DNA of 64,000 nucleotides, taken from an uncultured Treponema sp. (GTDB taxonomy: Bacteria > Spirochaetota > Spirochaetia > Treponematales > Treponemataceae). Shown here piece by piece: positions 35,621 through 44,242 of the stretch. The notes beneath the pieces are model-generated. The model made no database searches. It was not told the DNA's origin and worked only from the letters and a program-made list of their open reading frames with translations. A program made the position numbers and the translations under genes. Where the stretch lies: NCBI GenBank assembly GCA_900317625.1, contig ONHK01000006.1, positions 34,711-98,710 of the forward strand. Reading direction: 5' to 3'. Positions within the stretch are counted from its first letter, which is position 1. Every line of letters begins with the position of its first letter.

Positions 35621-36406
35621 TCAGCCTAAAACCATTTTATCATTCACTTCGCCGTTCACACTGAATTTCTGAAGCAAATCTTCAACCGTAAGATTTTTCT
35701 TTTCCTCGCCTTTCACATCGTAAACAACTTTTCCGTCCATCATCATAATAAGCCGGTTTCCGTAGCGAATCGCATCTTTCATATTGTGCGTAACCATAAA
35801 AGCCGTAAGATTATCGCGGGTAATAAATTCTTCTGTAAGTTCAAGGACTTTTTTGGCAGTTTTCGGGTCAAGAGCCGCTGTATGCTCATCCAAAAGCAGC
35901 AATTTCGGTTTTTGCAATGTTGACATCAAAAGAGTCAGAGCCTGTCTTTGTCCACCAGAAAGAAGCCCCACTTTTGCACCCATGCGGTTTTCAAGCCCCA
36001 AATCCAAAAGCGCAAGTTTTTCCTTATAAACTTTTTTTTCTGCAGGCTGAACATACCAACTCAAACCTCGTCTTTTTCCGCGACGCATAGCCATCGCAAG
36101 ATTTTCTTCTATAGACATATTTGCGGCAGTTCCCATCATTGGATCCTGAAAAACGCGTCCAAGATATTTTGCGCGCTCATATTCAGGGCGACCGGTCAAA
36201 TCAACGCCATCCAAAACAATCGAACCAGTATCAGTGTAATGAACGCCGGCAATAATATTCAGCAAAGTTGATTTTCCGGCTCCATTACCACCGATTACGG
36301 TAATAAAATCCCCGTCATCAATTTCAAGGTCTACACCGCGGATTGCTTTTTTTTCTGTTATTGTTCCAGGATTAAAAGTCTTTGTTATATTAAAAAGTTT
36401 CAGCAT
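35621..36406 (-). CDS. ABC transporter ATP-binding protein
   Basis: 261 residues. Walker A is GGNGAGKSTLL, the Q-loop FQDPMMG, the signature LLSGGQRQALTL, Walker B LLLLDEHTAALD, and the switch His in MVTHNMKDA. It energises the permease encoded next (36419). Sequence and context match the ATPase of ABC systems with a COG2984-type binding protein. GAGG precedes the ATG. Twelve bases separate it from the permease. Confidence 0.93.
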   Translation of the reverse strand: MLKLFNITKTFNPGTITEKKAIRGVDLEIDDGDFITVIGGNGAGKSTLLNIIAGVHYTDTGSIVLDGVDLTGRPEYERAKYLGRVFQDPMMGTAANMSIEENLAMAMRRGKRRGLSWYVQPAEKKVYKEKLALLDLGLENRMGAKVGLLSGGQRQALTLLMSTLQKPKLLLLDEHTAALDPKTAKKVLELTEEFITRDNLTAFMVTHNMKDAIRYGNRLIMMMDGKVVYDVKGEEKKNLTVEDLLQKFSVNGEVNDKMVLG

Positions 36407-36418
36407 TGCAGACCTCTA

Positions 36419-37387
36419 TTATTTTTCACCATGCTTTTTTATTTGAACATGGCGCGTATTTTCTTCTTCATTTAAATTCATTCCAGGCAAACTTCGGCGC
36501 CGACGGTCAATTTTTGCTTTTACAACCGGAACACTTAATGCCACCGCAACTATAAGGGCAGTCAAAAGTTTTAAGTCCGTTGACTTTAATCCAAGCTGAA
36601 GGACAACTGCAATTACAATTCTATAAATAATCGAACCAAAGACAGCACTTAAAAGCGTCCACCAAAAACCAAATCTTACGCCAAAAATAACTTCACCAAT
36701 AATAATGCTTGCCAATCCAATTACGATTGTTCCTGTTCCCATGCCAACATCTGCATAACCCTGGCTCTGGGCAACAAGCGCGCCGCTCATCGCAACCATT
36801 CCGTTGGAAATCATAAGACCAAGTATTTTTGTATTATCTGTGTTTACACCCATCGCGCGGACCATGTGCTCATTGCTTCCTGTTGCGCGCACGGCACTTC
36901 CAATCTCTGTGCCGAAAAACCAGTACATAAGGGCAATAATAATTCCTACAACAACAACCCCGATTATCAATGAAACAGAAGTTGTTGTAAGACGACCACC
37001 GGAAAAATCCTTCAGCATGCTCATCATTGTGGAACTTCCCAAAAGCGGCGTGTTTGCTTTTCCCATAATGCGGATATTAATTGAATAAAGCGCAATCTGA
37101 GTCAAAATACTTGCAAGCAGAATATTTATCTTCAGTTTAGTATTCATAAAACCGGTTGCAAGACCACACAGCATTCCTGCTATAAAAACAAACAGCAAAG
37201 TAAGAACAGGATTCATTCCTTTTACAATAAGAATAGCTGTAACAGCTCCGCCAGCAGCGAAACTTCCGTCTACGGTCATGTCAGCCACGTTCAAAATTCT
37301 AAAAGTAAGATAAACTCCAAGTGTCATAAGTCCCCAAAGAATTCCCTGGGCAACTGCACCTTCCATCGCAAATAAAACGGCCATCAT
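36419..37387 (-). CDS. ABC transporter permease (branched-chain-type fold)
   Basis: About 322 residues with eight or more hydrophobic helices (for example GILWGLMTLGVYLTFRIL, LTLLFVFIAGMLCGL, IGVVVVGIIIALMYW). The sequence NVADMTVDGSFAAGGAV and the conserved GLASIIIGEVIFG loop mark the BPD_transp_2 superfamily, to which the permeases of COG2984-type systems belong. Start taken at ATG 37387 (another at 37384), since GGAG lies just ahead; a TTG at 37396 is less likely. Substrate unknown. Confidence 0.9.
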   Translation of the reverse strand: MMAVLFAMEGAVAQGILWGLMTLGVYLTFRILNVADMTVDGSFAAGGAVTAILIVKGMNPVLTLLFVFIAGMLCGLATGFMNTKLKINILLASILTQIALYSINIRIMGKANTPLLGSSTMMSMLKDFSGGRLTTTSVSLIIGVVVVGIIIALMYWFFGTEIGSAVRATGSNEHMVRAMGVNTDNTKILGLMISNGMVAMSGALVAQSQGYADVGMGTGTIVIGLASIIIGEVIFGVRFGFWWTLLSAVFGSIIYRIVIAVVLQLGLKSTDLKLLTALIVAVALSVPVVKAKIDRRRRSLPGMNLNEEENTRHVQIKKHGEK

Positions 37388-37415
37388 GCGCTCCAAAAAT
37401 AAGATTGAATACTAA

Positions 37416-38360
37416 TTAGTCTCTAGGAACTGTAATTCCAAGAACTTTTTCTGTTTCTTCGTTTACAGTAAGATCACAATTCTGAAGATATTCAATAGGC
37501 ATTTCCGCAGGATTTTTTCCGTCGCGGAGAATTTCTACAGCCATTTTTGCAGTCTGTTTTCCAAGCTCATAATAGTTAATTCCGTAAGTTGCAAGACCGC
37601 CGGCTTTTACCATTCCTTCCTCGCCGCAGATTGTAGGAATTTTCTTTTCGTTTGCAACCTGAGAAACCAAAGTCATTCCTGCTGCAATCATATTGTCTGT
37701 AGGTGAATAAATAACATCAACCTTTCCGCAGAGATTTGTAACAACCTGCTGAATTTCATTCGCATTTGAAACAGTTCCATCAATATATTTCAAGCCAAGT
37801 TTGTCGCAGGCAGCCTTTGCAAGTCCAACTTGAAAATAAGAATTCTGCTCGCTTGAGCAATAAAGCATCCCGACTGTCTTTGCGTCCGGAACGATTTTTT
37901 TAAGAAGTTCCATCTGCGCAGCGCAAGGAGTAAGGTCAGAAGTTCCTGTAACGTTTCCGCCTGGAGCTGAATTTTTCTGTACAAGTTTTGCAGATTCAGG
38001 GTCTGTAACCGAAGAAATAAGGATTGGAATATCTTTTGTAAGGTTTGCAACAGCCTGAGCCGCTGGAGTCGCAATCGCAAAAATCAAATCGTCACGGTCA
38101 TTGATAAGTTTTTCAGCAATTGTAACACAGTTCACCTGCTCGCCCTGAGCATTGTGGTAGTCAATCTTTATATTTTGTCCGTCAACGTAACCTGCCTCGG
38201 CAAGCCCGTCAACAAAGCCTTTATAGTTTGCGTCCAGCGCAGAATGTTCAACCAGCTGAATAACACCAATCTTGATTTTTTTATTACCAGATTTTGAACA
38301 TCCTGAAAATCCAATGGCAACCGCACAAAGAGCAGCAGCCGCAGCAAACAGTTTTTTCAT
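37416..38360 (-). CDS. ABC transporter substrate-binding lipoprotein (ABC_sub_bind type)
   Basis: 314 residues with lipobox IGFSGC (Cys21). The body is KIKIGVIQLVEHSALDANYKGFVDGLAEAGY and IKIDYHNAQGE, then ATPAAQAVANLTKDIPILISSVTDP, typical of the COG2984 family. Some relatives bind tryptophan or tyrosine (TrpX-like), but nothing here fixes the ligand. First gene of a binding protein-permease-ATPase operon, 28 bases ahead of the permease, with its own promoter. GGAGGA precedes the ATG. Confidence 0.92.
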   Translation of the reverse strand: MKKLFAAAAALCAVAIGFSGCSKSGNKKIKIGVIQLVEHSALDANYKGFVDGLAEAGYVDGQNIKIDYHNAQGEQVNCVTIAEKLINDRDDLIFAIATPAAQAVANLTKDIPILISSVTDPESAKLVQKNSAPGGNVTGTSDLTPCAAQMELLKKIVPDAKTVGMLYCSSEQNSYFQVGLAKAACDKLGLKYIDGTVSNANEIQQVVTNLCGKVDVIYSPTDNMIAAGMTLVSQVANEKKIPTICGEEGMVKAGGLATYGINYYELGKQTAKMAVEILRDGKNPAEMPIEYLQNCDLTVNEETEKVLGITVPRD

Positions 38361-38418
38361 TTTTTATAATTCCTCCAGAAATTTGCAGTTATTTATAAGA
38401 CCGCAAAAATATGCTACT

Positions 38419-38447
38419 ATTATAAAGCCAAAAAGAGCTATAAACAA
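38419..38447 (-). promoter_or_regulatory. Promoter of the ABC transporter operon
   Basis: On the minus strand -35 TTGTTT (38447-38442), 17-base spacer, -10 TATAAT (38424-38419), about 58 bases ahead of the binding-protein ATG. Confidence 0.7.
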
Positions 38448-38477
38448 GAACGAATTTGCGTACCTGGACAAAAAATA

Positions 38478-38504
38478 TTGCCTTTTTCATGATTGGACTA
38501 TAAA
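38478..38504 (+). promoter_or_regulatory. Promoter of the TPR lipoprotein
   Basis: -35 TTGCCT (38478-38483), 15-base spacer, -10 TATAAA (38499-38504). The ATG is only 8 bases behind the -10. Confidence 0.5.
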
Positions 38505-38512
38505 CTGTCTGT

Positions 38513-38908
38513 ATGAAATTAACTATCAGACTTTTTCTTGTTTTGACTTTTGGAATTTTAATTGCATCATGCAACACAGTACCAAAGATTCCAGATGATG
38601 CGACTTCAACCCAGCTTATCCAGATGGGTCAGGACGCTCTTGAAGTTTCAAACTACACCGCGGCGGAAACTTACTACAACGCTGTAATCCAGCGCTACGG
38701 AATGGACACCGCAACATATATCGAGGCTTCTTACGAGCTTGGGCACCTTTACCTTAAACAAAAACGATACGAGGAAGCCTACCAGAAATTCGACGAGATT
38801 CTCGCGACTTTCTCAAACGCTGAAATAGGCACAATCCCAGCCTCCTATAAAAAACTTGCAGAAATGGGAATAGAAAAAATTCCGCCGAAATATAAGGCTG
38901 AAAAATAA
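38513..38908 (+). CDS. Small TPR lipoprotein
   Basis: 131 residues. The signal ends in LIASC (Cys20). The mature part holds two TPR-like helical pairs: TQLIQMGQDALEVSNYTAAETYYNAVI is split as residues 33-59, and YELGHLYLKQKRYEEAYQKF as residues 75-95. Such small proteins serve as docking modules in the envelope; the partner is unknown. There is no ribosome binding site, and a -10 box ends 8 bases ahead, so the message may be leaderless. Family B copy 1 starts three bases behind the stop. Confidence 0.82.
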   Translation: MKLTIRLFLVLTFGILIASCNTVPKIPDDATSTQLIQMGQDALEVSNYTAAETYYNAVIQRYGMDTATYIEASYELGHLYLKQKRYEEAYQKFDEILATFSNAEIGTIPASYKKLAEMGIEKIPPKYKAEK

Positions 38909-38911
38909 CAG

Positions 38912-39133
38912 TTGAAGATTTTAGCCTTTTTTGCTAAATCCTCAAATTGTGAAAAATCGCTTCCGACGGATTTGCAATTTGTTCCAGACAGCTGTGCTTT
39001 TGTTGCGCCCTTATTTAGTCGGGTTGCACTGTGACTTCAATCAGTTCAATCGCACAAAGTCTTCACAAATCACAAATCCGCCTACGCATTTTTTGCAGCC
39101 GATTCAATTTATCTCAGAATAATCAAAACTCAA
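38912..39133 (+). repeat. Family B palindromic element, copy 1
   Basis: The left end is degenerate (TTGAAGATT); the right end AAACTCAA is at 39126-39133. Inner stems: CGGATTTG/CAAATCCG (38967-38974/39073-39080) and TGTGC/GCACA (38993-38997/39053-39057). It fills most of the gap up to the response-regulator gene at 39194. Confidence 0.8.
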
Positions 39134-39193
39134 AAGCTCATCTCAACATTTCTAAAACTTGCATTACGCTATAAATCGATATAAAATGTATAT

Positions 39194-40513
39194 ATGAAAA
39201 ATGTACTCATTATCGATGCGCCTCCGATGTTCCGGGAGTTTTTAAAGAACAAACTTTCAGAGGAAAAAGTCAACGTTGTTATAACGCAGGAAAAACGCGA
39301 TGCCCTTATAAAAATCACGTCCGTTCTGCCTGATCTTGTAATCATCGACATAAATGAATTTGACGATCCAGACGCAGTAATGGAGCTTTTTCAAAAAATA
39401 AAGGCTGACCCTAACGCCTCAAGAATTCCGACCATTGCAACCGGCCCGAAAATGGACAAAAGCATAATCGAAACCTATGCAAAGCTTGGAATCCACAAAT
39501 ATTTCATAAAGCCAATCAAATTTGACGTTTTCTTTGAATCAATCGGAAAAATTCTTCACACATCATTCTCAATGGATTCAACACCGTGCGTTTTGGATAT
39601 TCACCGCAACGGCGATATTATTTTTATTGAAATCGCACAAGGCCTGAACCGCGAAAAACTCGCCCTTTTAAAATACAAACTTTCAGAAATAATCGAAAGC
39701 AACGAAATTGAAGTTCCAAAAATCATCCTTATGATGACAAATCTTGAGCTAAGTTTTGTTGACGGACTGAACCTTGAGCTTCTGCTTGACAATATTCTTT
39801 CTGACCCGAAAGTCCACACAAAAAATGTAAAAGTCCTTTCGTTTAGCACATTCACACAGCAACTTATAGACGGACATCCGCAGTATGATGGAATTGAAGT
39901 TGCCACAGACATCTCGCAGGTTCTGAATTCTTTTGTGGAAAGCACGAACACTTCGCGCGTTTCAGATTTGATTGCAGACAGAATTCTTTCAATTTCAGAT
40001 TCAGATTCCGACGGTTCAATTGAAATGCGCTTTTCTTCCGATTCAATGGATTCAACCAGCGAAGAGAACCCGGAAAAAACAAAAATTCCAGAAAAAAACA
40101 AACTTTCTTCTGCTGGAACAAATGCAAATTCATCCCAAAATGAAAGAGATGAAACAATCGCGGTTATTGACGATGACCAGATAACTTTAAAACTTTGCTA
40201 CGCGGGATTTACGCAAGCTGGATACAAAGTTGATCTTTTTTCAAGCGGAATAGATTTTCTTGCGAACATGTCAAAAAAGCAATACAAAGCGATTATTCTG
40301 GATATTCTTATGCCTGGCGTTTCCGGTTTTGACACGCTGAAAAGACTTCAGGGGCTTGTGAACAAACCGCCGATTGTGATTTACTCGCAGGCAATCAGAA
40401 AAGATATTGTTCTTCAGGCGCTTTCTCTTGGAGCAAAAAGTTTTATTGTAAAACCGCAGAAACCAGAAGTTCTTGTAAGCAAAGTCCAGGAAATCTTATC
40501 ATCAGATGAATAA
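39194..40513 (+). CDS. Response regulator with two receiver domains and a STAS-like middle
   Basis: 439 residues, no membrane segment. Residues 1-120 form a receiver with phospho-acceptor Asp52 (DLVIIDIN) and KPIK, but only one of the two acidic residues at the start (LIIDAPP). Residues about 130-250 resemble a STAS/anti-sigma-antagonist fold (GDIIFIEIAQGLNREKLALLKYKL). After an acidic Ser-rich linker, residues 320-439 form a complete receiver (VIDDDQ, Asp370 in ILDILMPG, VKPQKP). No DNA-binding domain is present, so output must be protein-protein. Its end overlaps the kinase start by 8 bases. Confidence 0.88.
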   Translation: MKNVLIIDAPPMFREFLKNKLSEEKVNVVITQEKRDALIKITSVLPDLVIIDINEFDDPDAVMELFQKIKADPNASRIPTIATGPKMDKSIIETYAKLGIHKYFIKPIKFDVFFESIGKILHTSFSMDSTPCVLDIHRNGDIIFIEIAQGLNREKLALLKYKLSEIIESNEIEVPKIILMMTNLELSFVDGLNLELLLDNILSDPKVHTKNVKVLSFSTFTQQLIDGHPQYDGIEVATDISQVLNSFVESTNTSRVSDLIADRILSISDSDSDGSIEMRFSSDSMDSTSEENPEKTKIPEKNKLSSAGTNANSSQNERDETIAVIDDDQITLKLCYAGFTQAGYKVDLFSSGIDFLANMSKKQYKAIILDILMPGVSGFDTLKRLQGLVNKPPIVIYSQAIRKDIVLQALSLGAKSFIVKPQKPEVLVSKVQEILSSDE

Positions 40514-42497
40514 AAAAAACGACCCGGAAGATTTTGACATTCCAAACGAACTTTTTATCGCGAATGCGGTTCACGAAATAAGAACGCCGGTCCAAACCGT
40601 AATCGGAACGCTGGATTTGCTTTCTGACACGCGGCTGAACAAGGAACAGATTGAATATGTTCGCCAGATTCGTTACGGCGCGGATGTTCTTTTGGCTCTT
40701 GTAAACGATATTCTTGATTTTTCAAAACTAAAATCGCATAAACTTCTTATTGAAAATATTCCGTACAACGTAAAAACTCTTACAGAAAATGTGGCGCATC
40801 TTATCGGGATTGAAGCATACAACAAAGAAATTGAAGTTGTAACAGACATCGACTACAAAAATATCCCGGACACAGTTTTAGGCGACCCGACACGCATCCA
40901 GCAGATTCTTTTGAACCTTCTGAAAAACGCAGTAAAATTCACAAACTGCGGATATATTCATCTTGAACTTTTTAGGCAGGAAGAAAATCTGCTTTTTCAG
41001 GTTACAGACAGCGGAATCGGCATTAATGAAAAGAAAATGGATTCGCTTTTCAAAAGCTACTATCAGGGCGACTCATCTTTTACGCGAAAATACGGAGGTT
41101 CCGGGCTTGGTCTTGCAATCTGCAAACTTCTTGTACAAAAAATGAACGGAAAAATCGGCGTAAAGAAAAATCCTTACGGCGGCTCAATATTCTGGTTCAC
41201 TGTTCCATTAAAAATTGAATTTTCAGAGAATTCGTTTCTTTCCGCGCCTTATGTGCCTCCAGTTCCTGCAACAACAAAAATTCTTATTGTAGACGACAGC
41301 AATCTCGTGCGAAAAAGCCTTATGCACCAGCTTAATTCAATCGGACTTCAATACATTCAGTCTTCCTCAAATGGAGAGGACGCATTTTTGAAAATGCAAT
41401 ACGCCGAGCAGCTTGGGAATCCATTTGAAATCGTTTTTATTGATATGATTATGCCGGTTGTTGAAGGCTGGCACCTTGCCTCAAAGATAAAAAATTCACC
41501 GGAACTCGCAAAAACAAAACTTTATATGCTTGTTCCAGAGGGACAAATGGGGCGTGAGGCAAAAATGAAACTTCTGGACTGGTTTGCAGGATATTTATAC
41601 AAACCAATCCGCCGCGAAAAGCTGGATGCGCTTTTAATCGACACGAACGGCGAAATTCCTTCAACAAAACTGCTAGAAGAGATTGAAGGCAAATCTCAAC
41701 CTGAAGATTTTGAAGAAAAAAAAGAATTTGCCAAAGGAATAAAAATTCTTGTTGCAGAGGATCATCCTGTAAACCGCGAGATTTTGGTTCAATTTTTAAA
41801 TAAATTTGGCGCGACTATTTTTCAGGCAGAAAATGGAATGCAGGCAATCAGTGCAATTTCAAAAAATCCAGAAATTCAAATGATTTTTATGGATATTCAA
41901 ATGCCGACACTGAGCGGAACAGAAGCAACGAAAATTCTCCGCCAAAAAAAATATGCCGGAATCATAATCGCCTGCACCGCAAACAATGATTCTTCAACTT
42001 TTGAAAAATACAAGGACATCGGAATAAACGATATTCTTATAAAACCGTTCAAGCGCGAAAAAATTTTTGAGCTGCTCGACAAATGGAAAATCATTCTTGG
42101 ACTTTCAAAAGCGACTGAAATTTCCGCAAGCGAACAAAAAAAGACAATTGCAAATGACGAACTTTGGGACATTCAGGATTTTGAGGACACAATCGGAAAA
42201 GACTGGGATTTGGGAAACCAGATTATCCTTGATTACATCGACCAGACCGGCAAATTCCTGATTTCAAGCAAAAAACTTTTTGAAACAAAGAATTTTGAGG
42301 AGCTTCACAGAATCGCCCACACTTTAAAAGGAAGTTCCGCGGCGATTTCCGCGAACAAGCTCGCCAATATTTCTGCAAAAATGAACCAGGCGGCAAAAGA
42401 CAAAAATTCGGATGCGCTTCTTTTGAGCATCCTTGAATTTGAAGAGAAATTCAATTTATTCTTATTAAAAACGAACAAATGGGATCACAAATGCTAA
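40506..42497 (+). CDS. Soluble hybrid histidine kinase (HisKA-HATPase-REC-REC-HPt)
   Basis: 663 residues without membrane segments. The phospho-acceptor His23 lies in ANAVHEIRTPVQT. The ATPase domain has N box LLKNAVKFT, G1 VTDSGIGI and G2 GGSGLGLAIC. Two receivers follow (ILIVDDSNLVRK with FIDMIMP; LVAEDHPVNREI with FMDIQMP), then an HPt domain with His605 (IAHTLKGSSAAI). It is a full intramolecular relay with no obvious input domain, so signals probably come from partners such as the upstream double-receiver protein. Overlaps both neighbours, indicating a three-gene operon with the PHP gene. Confidence 0.95.
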   Translation: MNKKNDPEDFDIPNELFIANAVHEIRTPVQTVIGTLDLLSDTRLNKEQIEYVRQIRYGADVLLALVNDILDFSKLKSHKLLIENIPYNVKTLTENVAHLIGIEAYNKEIEVVTDIDYKNIPDTVLGDPTRIQQILLNLLKNAVKFTNCGYIHLELFRQEENLLFQVTDSGIGINEKKMDSLFKSYYQGDSSFTRKYGGSGLGLAICKLLVQKMNGKIGVKKNPYGGSIFWFTVPLKIEFSENSFLSAPYVPPVPATTKILIVDDSNLVRKSLMHQLNSIGLQYIQSSSNGEDAFLKMQYAEQLGNPFEIVFIDMIMPVVEGWHLASKIKNSPELAKTKLYMLVPEGQMGREAKMKLLDWFAGYLYKPIRREKLDALLIDTNGEIPSTKLLEEIEGKSQPEDFEEKKEFAKGIKILVAEDHPVNREILVQFLNKFGATIFQAENGMQAISAISKNPEIQMIFMDIQMPTLSGTEATKILRQKKYAGIIIACTANNDSSTFEKYKDIGINDILIKPFKREKIFELLDKWKIILGLSKATEISASEQKKTIANDELWDIQDFEDTIGKDWDLGNQIILDYIDQTGKFLISSKKLFETKNFEELHRIAHTLKGSSAAISANKLANISAKMNQAAKDKNSDALLLSILEFEEKFNLFLLKTNKWDHKC

Positions 42498-43333
42498 AAA
42501 CAAATTATCACACGCACACACTTTTTTGCGATGGAAAGGGAAGCCCCGAAGAGATTGCTGAAGCCGCAATTGAAAAAGGATTTGACATTCTTGGTTTTTC
42601 GAGCCACAGCATGTATCCTTTTGCCGGCGCATGGCATATTCCTACAAAAGATTTTTACGCTTATGTTGAAGCCGTAAATTCTGCAAAAGAAAAATTCAGC
42701 GGAAAACTAAAAATTCTACTTGGTTTTGAAGCAGACTATATTCCTCTTGTTACAAAACCAGATTTCGGACGTTACAAAAAACTTGACCCGGATTTTATAA
42801 TCGGCTCGGTTCATTATGTTTTTTCAGAAAAAGGGCGGCTGTGCGTTGATTACAGCGCAAATCTTCTGAAAGAAAAAATCGACACGCTTTACAATGGAAA
42901 TTCCAAAAAAGTTGTCTGCGAATATTTTGCTCTTGAACGGGAAATGCTTTCAAAAGGAAATTTTTCTATAATCGGACATGCTGATCTTGTGCGGAAAAAC
43001 AACAATGCGTTGAAAATGTTCAATGAAAACGACCATTGGTACAGAAAAGAAATAAAGGCAACTGCCGACGCAATAAAAAAATCAGGCGTTATTGTGGAAG
43101 TAAACACAGGCGCAATCGCACGCGGCTACATGGACGGAGTTTATCCTTCTGATGAATTTCTTGCGCTTCTGCATGAACGAAATGTTCCTGTAACACTAAG
43201 TTCAGACTCACATTCAAAAGAAAATCTGGATTTCGCATTTGACAAAGCACTTTCAGCAGTCCAAAAAGCCGGCTACAAGGAACTTGCCTACATTGACAGC
43301 GACAGAAACACAAAATTTCAGACAATTCTATAA
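42479..43333 (+). CDS. PHP-domain phosphatase, histidinol-phosphatase-like
   Basis: 284 residues. Metal-binding motifs of the PHP fold are all present: NYHTHTLFCDGKG, FSSHSMY, GFEADYI, GSVHYVF, IGHADLV and SSDSHS. The best match by eye is HisJ-type histidinol phosphatase, but no other his gene is in the window, so the substrate is uncertain. The frame opens at 42479 inside the kinase gene; ATG 42491 (MLKTNYHTHT) is equally possible. Family B copy 2 starts two bases behind the stop. Confidence 0.85.
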   Translation: MGSQMLKTNYHTHTLFCDGKGSPEEIAEAAIEKGFDILGFSSHSMYPFAGAWHIPTKDFYAYVEAVNSAKEKFSGKLKILLGFEADYIPLVTKPDFGRYKKLDPDFIIGSVHYVFSEKGRLCVDYSANLLKEKIDTLYNGNSKKVVCEYFALEREMLSKGNFSIIGHADLVRKNNNALKMFNENDHWYRKEIKATADAIKKSGVIVEVNTGAIARGYMDGVYPSDEFLALLHERNVPVTLSSDSHSKENLDFAFDKALSAVQKAGYKELAYIDSDRNTKFQTIL

Positions 43334-43334
43334 T

Positions 43335-43515
43335 TTTGAGTTTTATTGCTTTTGAATAACCGCTCCCGTCGGATTTACAATTTGCTCCAGATGGTTGGTC
43401 TCGCACTTCGTTTGTATTGATTGGGGTGCTTCGCACTTTAATTGGTACTATCGACCAAAATCTTCACAAATTATAAATCCGACTACGCTTTTATCAGATT
43501 TGAAAAAAACTCAAA
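43335..43515 (+). repeat. Family B palindromic element, copy 2
   Basis: Perfect 9-bp terminal inverted repeats: TTTGAGTTT (43335-43343) and AAACTCAAA (43507-43515). Inner stems: CGGATTTA/TAAATCCG (43370-43377/43474-43481) and TTGGTC/GACCAA (43395-43400/43453-43458). Both inner stems differ from copies 1 or 3 by paired changes. Confidence 0.88.
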
Positions 43516-43528
43516 TCAAAAAGATAGC

Positions 43529-43885
43529 CTATCTATTTCGACGTTCAGCGGTGCTGGCGCAATTTACGCACATGAATGCATAAGGAATTGCTTCCAGGCG
43601 AGCCTGAGGAATTTCTTTTCCGCAGCCAAGACAGATTCCGTATTTGCCAGTCCGGATTCGTTCAAGGGCATTATCTATCATCTTCAAGCGGTTTGCATCT
43701 TGTGCGCTCAATGAGTCAAGTAAAGTTCTGTCAACTGCATCACTTGCAATATCAACTTCATCACCTGATTCAATTGGTTTTACAAGGCTTTTCAAATCAC
43801 TTGTCTGTGATTCAAGTGCAGACAAAATAGTAGCTCTCTGTTCCAAAAGTTTTTCTTTGATATTGGCAATAAATTTTTCATCCAT
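43529..43885 (-). CDS. DksA/TraR-type zinc-finger protein
   Basis: Start taken at 43885 (MDEKFIANIK) with GGGAG eight bases ahead, not at 43906. About 118 residues: an N-terminal coiled coil with the acidic tip region (DEVDIASDAVDRTLLDSL) and a C4 zinc finger CLGC-X17-CVNC near the C-terminus. Members bind RNA polymerase through its secondary channel and adjust promoter response, often with ppGpp. Whether this one replaces DksA here is inferred from family. Divergent from infA. Confidence 0.9.
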   Translation of the reverse strand: MDEKFIANIKEKLLEQRATILSALESQTSDLKSLVKPIESGDEVDIASDAVDRTLLDSLSAQDANRLKMIDNALERIRTGKYGICLGCGKEIPQARLEAIPYAFMCVNCASTAERRNR

Positions 43886-43936
43886 TTTTGTTCTCCCACG
43901 GGTCAACTTTGTGAACGGTAGTAAATTTCACTATTG

Positions 43937-43966
43937 TTGACAAGTCTTTTTATTTTGGTACATACT
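43937..43966 (+). promoter_or_regulatory. Promoter of infA
   Basis: -35 TTGACA (43937-43942) is a perfect match; -10 CATACT (43961-43966) at spacing 18 is the best fit. A second AT-rich stretch (TATAGTATAAAAT) lies just downstream. Confidence 0.5.
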
Positions 43967-44023
43967 AATATAGTATAAAATCTTAAAAACGCAAAACTTT
44001 TTCGATTTTTTTTTGGAGGAATC

Positions 44024-44242
44024 ATGGCTAAAGAAGAAGCTATTGAAGTTGAAGGAATTGTAAAGGAAGCATTGCCTAACACAATGTTCCGTGTTGAATT
44101 GCAGAATGGACACATGATTATGGCGCACCTTTCTGGAAAAATGCGCAAACACTACATCAGAATCGTTCCTGGTGACAGCGTAAAAGTTGCACTCTCACCT
44201 TACGACCTTGACAAAGGACGTATTATTTTCCGTCAGCGTTAG
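44024..44242 (+). CDS. infA: Translation initiation factor IF-1
   Basis: 72 residues, exactly the family length. A single OB-fold S1-like domain: [28 protein letters not shown] is typical from residue 5, then [22 protein letters not shown] and a C-terminal GRIIFRQR. It blocks the ribosomal A site during initiation. GGAGG precedes the ATG. Its last 20 bases overlap the tail of the convergent J-domain gene. Confidence 0.98.
   Translation: MAKEEAIEVEGIVKEALPNTMFRVELQNGHMIMAHLSGKMRKHYIRIVPGDSVKVALSPYDLDKGRIIFRQR

Noticed and set aside
35621..38360. Naming the ABC operon trpXYZ
   Set aside because: The family fits, but no tryptophan-specific residue or regulatory site (such as a T-box) was seen, so the ligand is left open.
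38931..39122. Similar short peptides readable from the three family B copies
   Set aside because: They differ in start, length and frame end, and the stems, not the codons, are conserved.
40506..42497. Chemotaxis-type kinase (CheA)
   Set aside because: The order HisKA-HATPase-REC-REC-HPt and lack of a CheW-like domain show an ordinary hybrid kinase.
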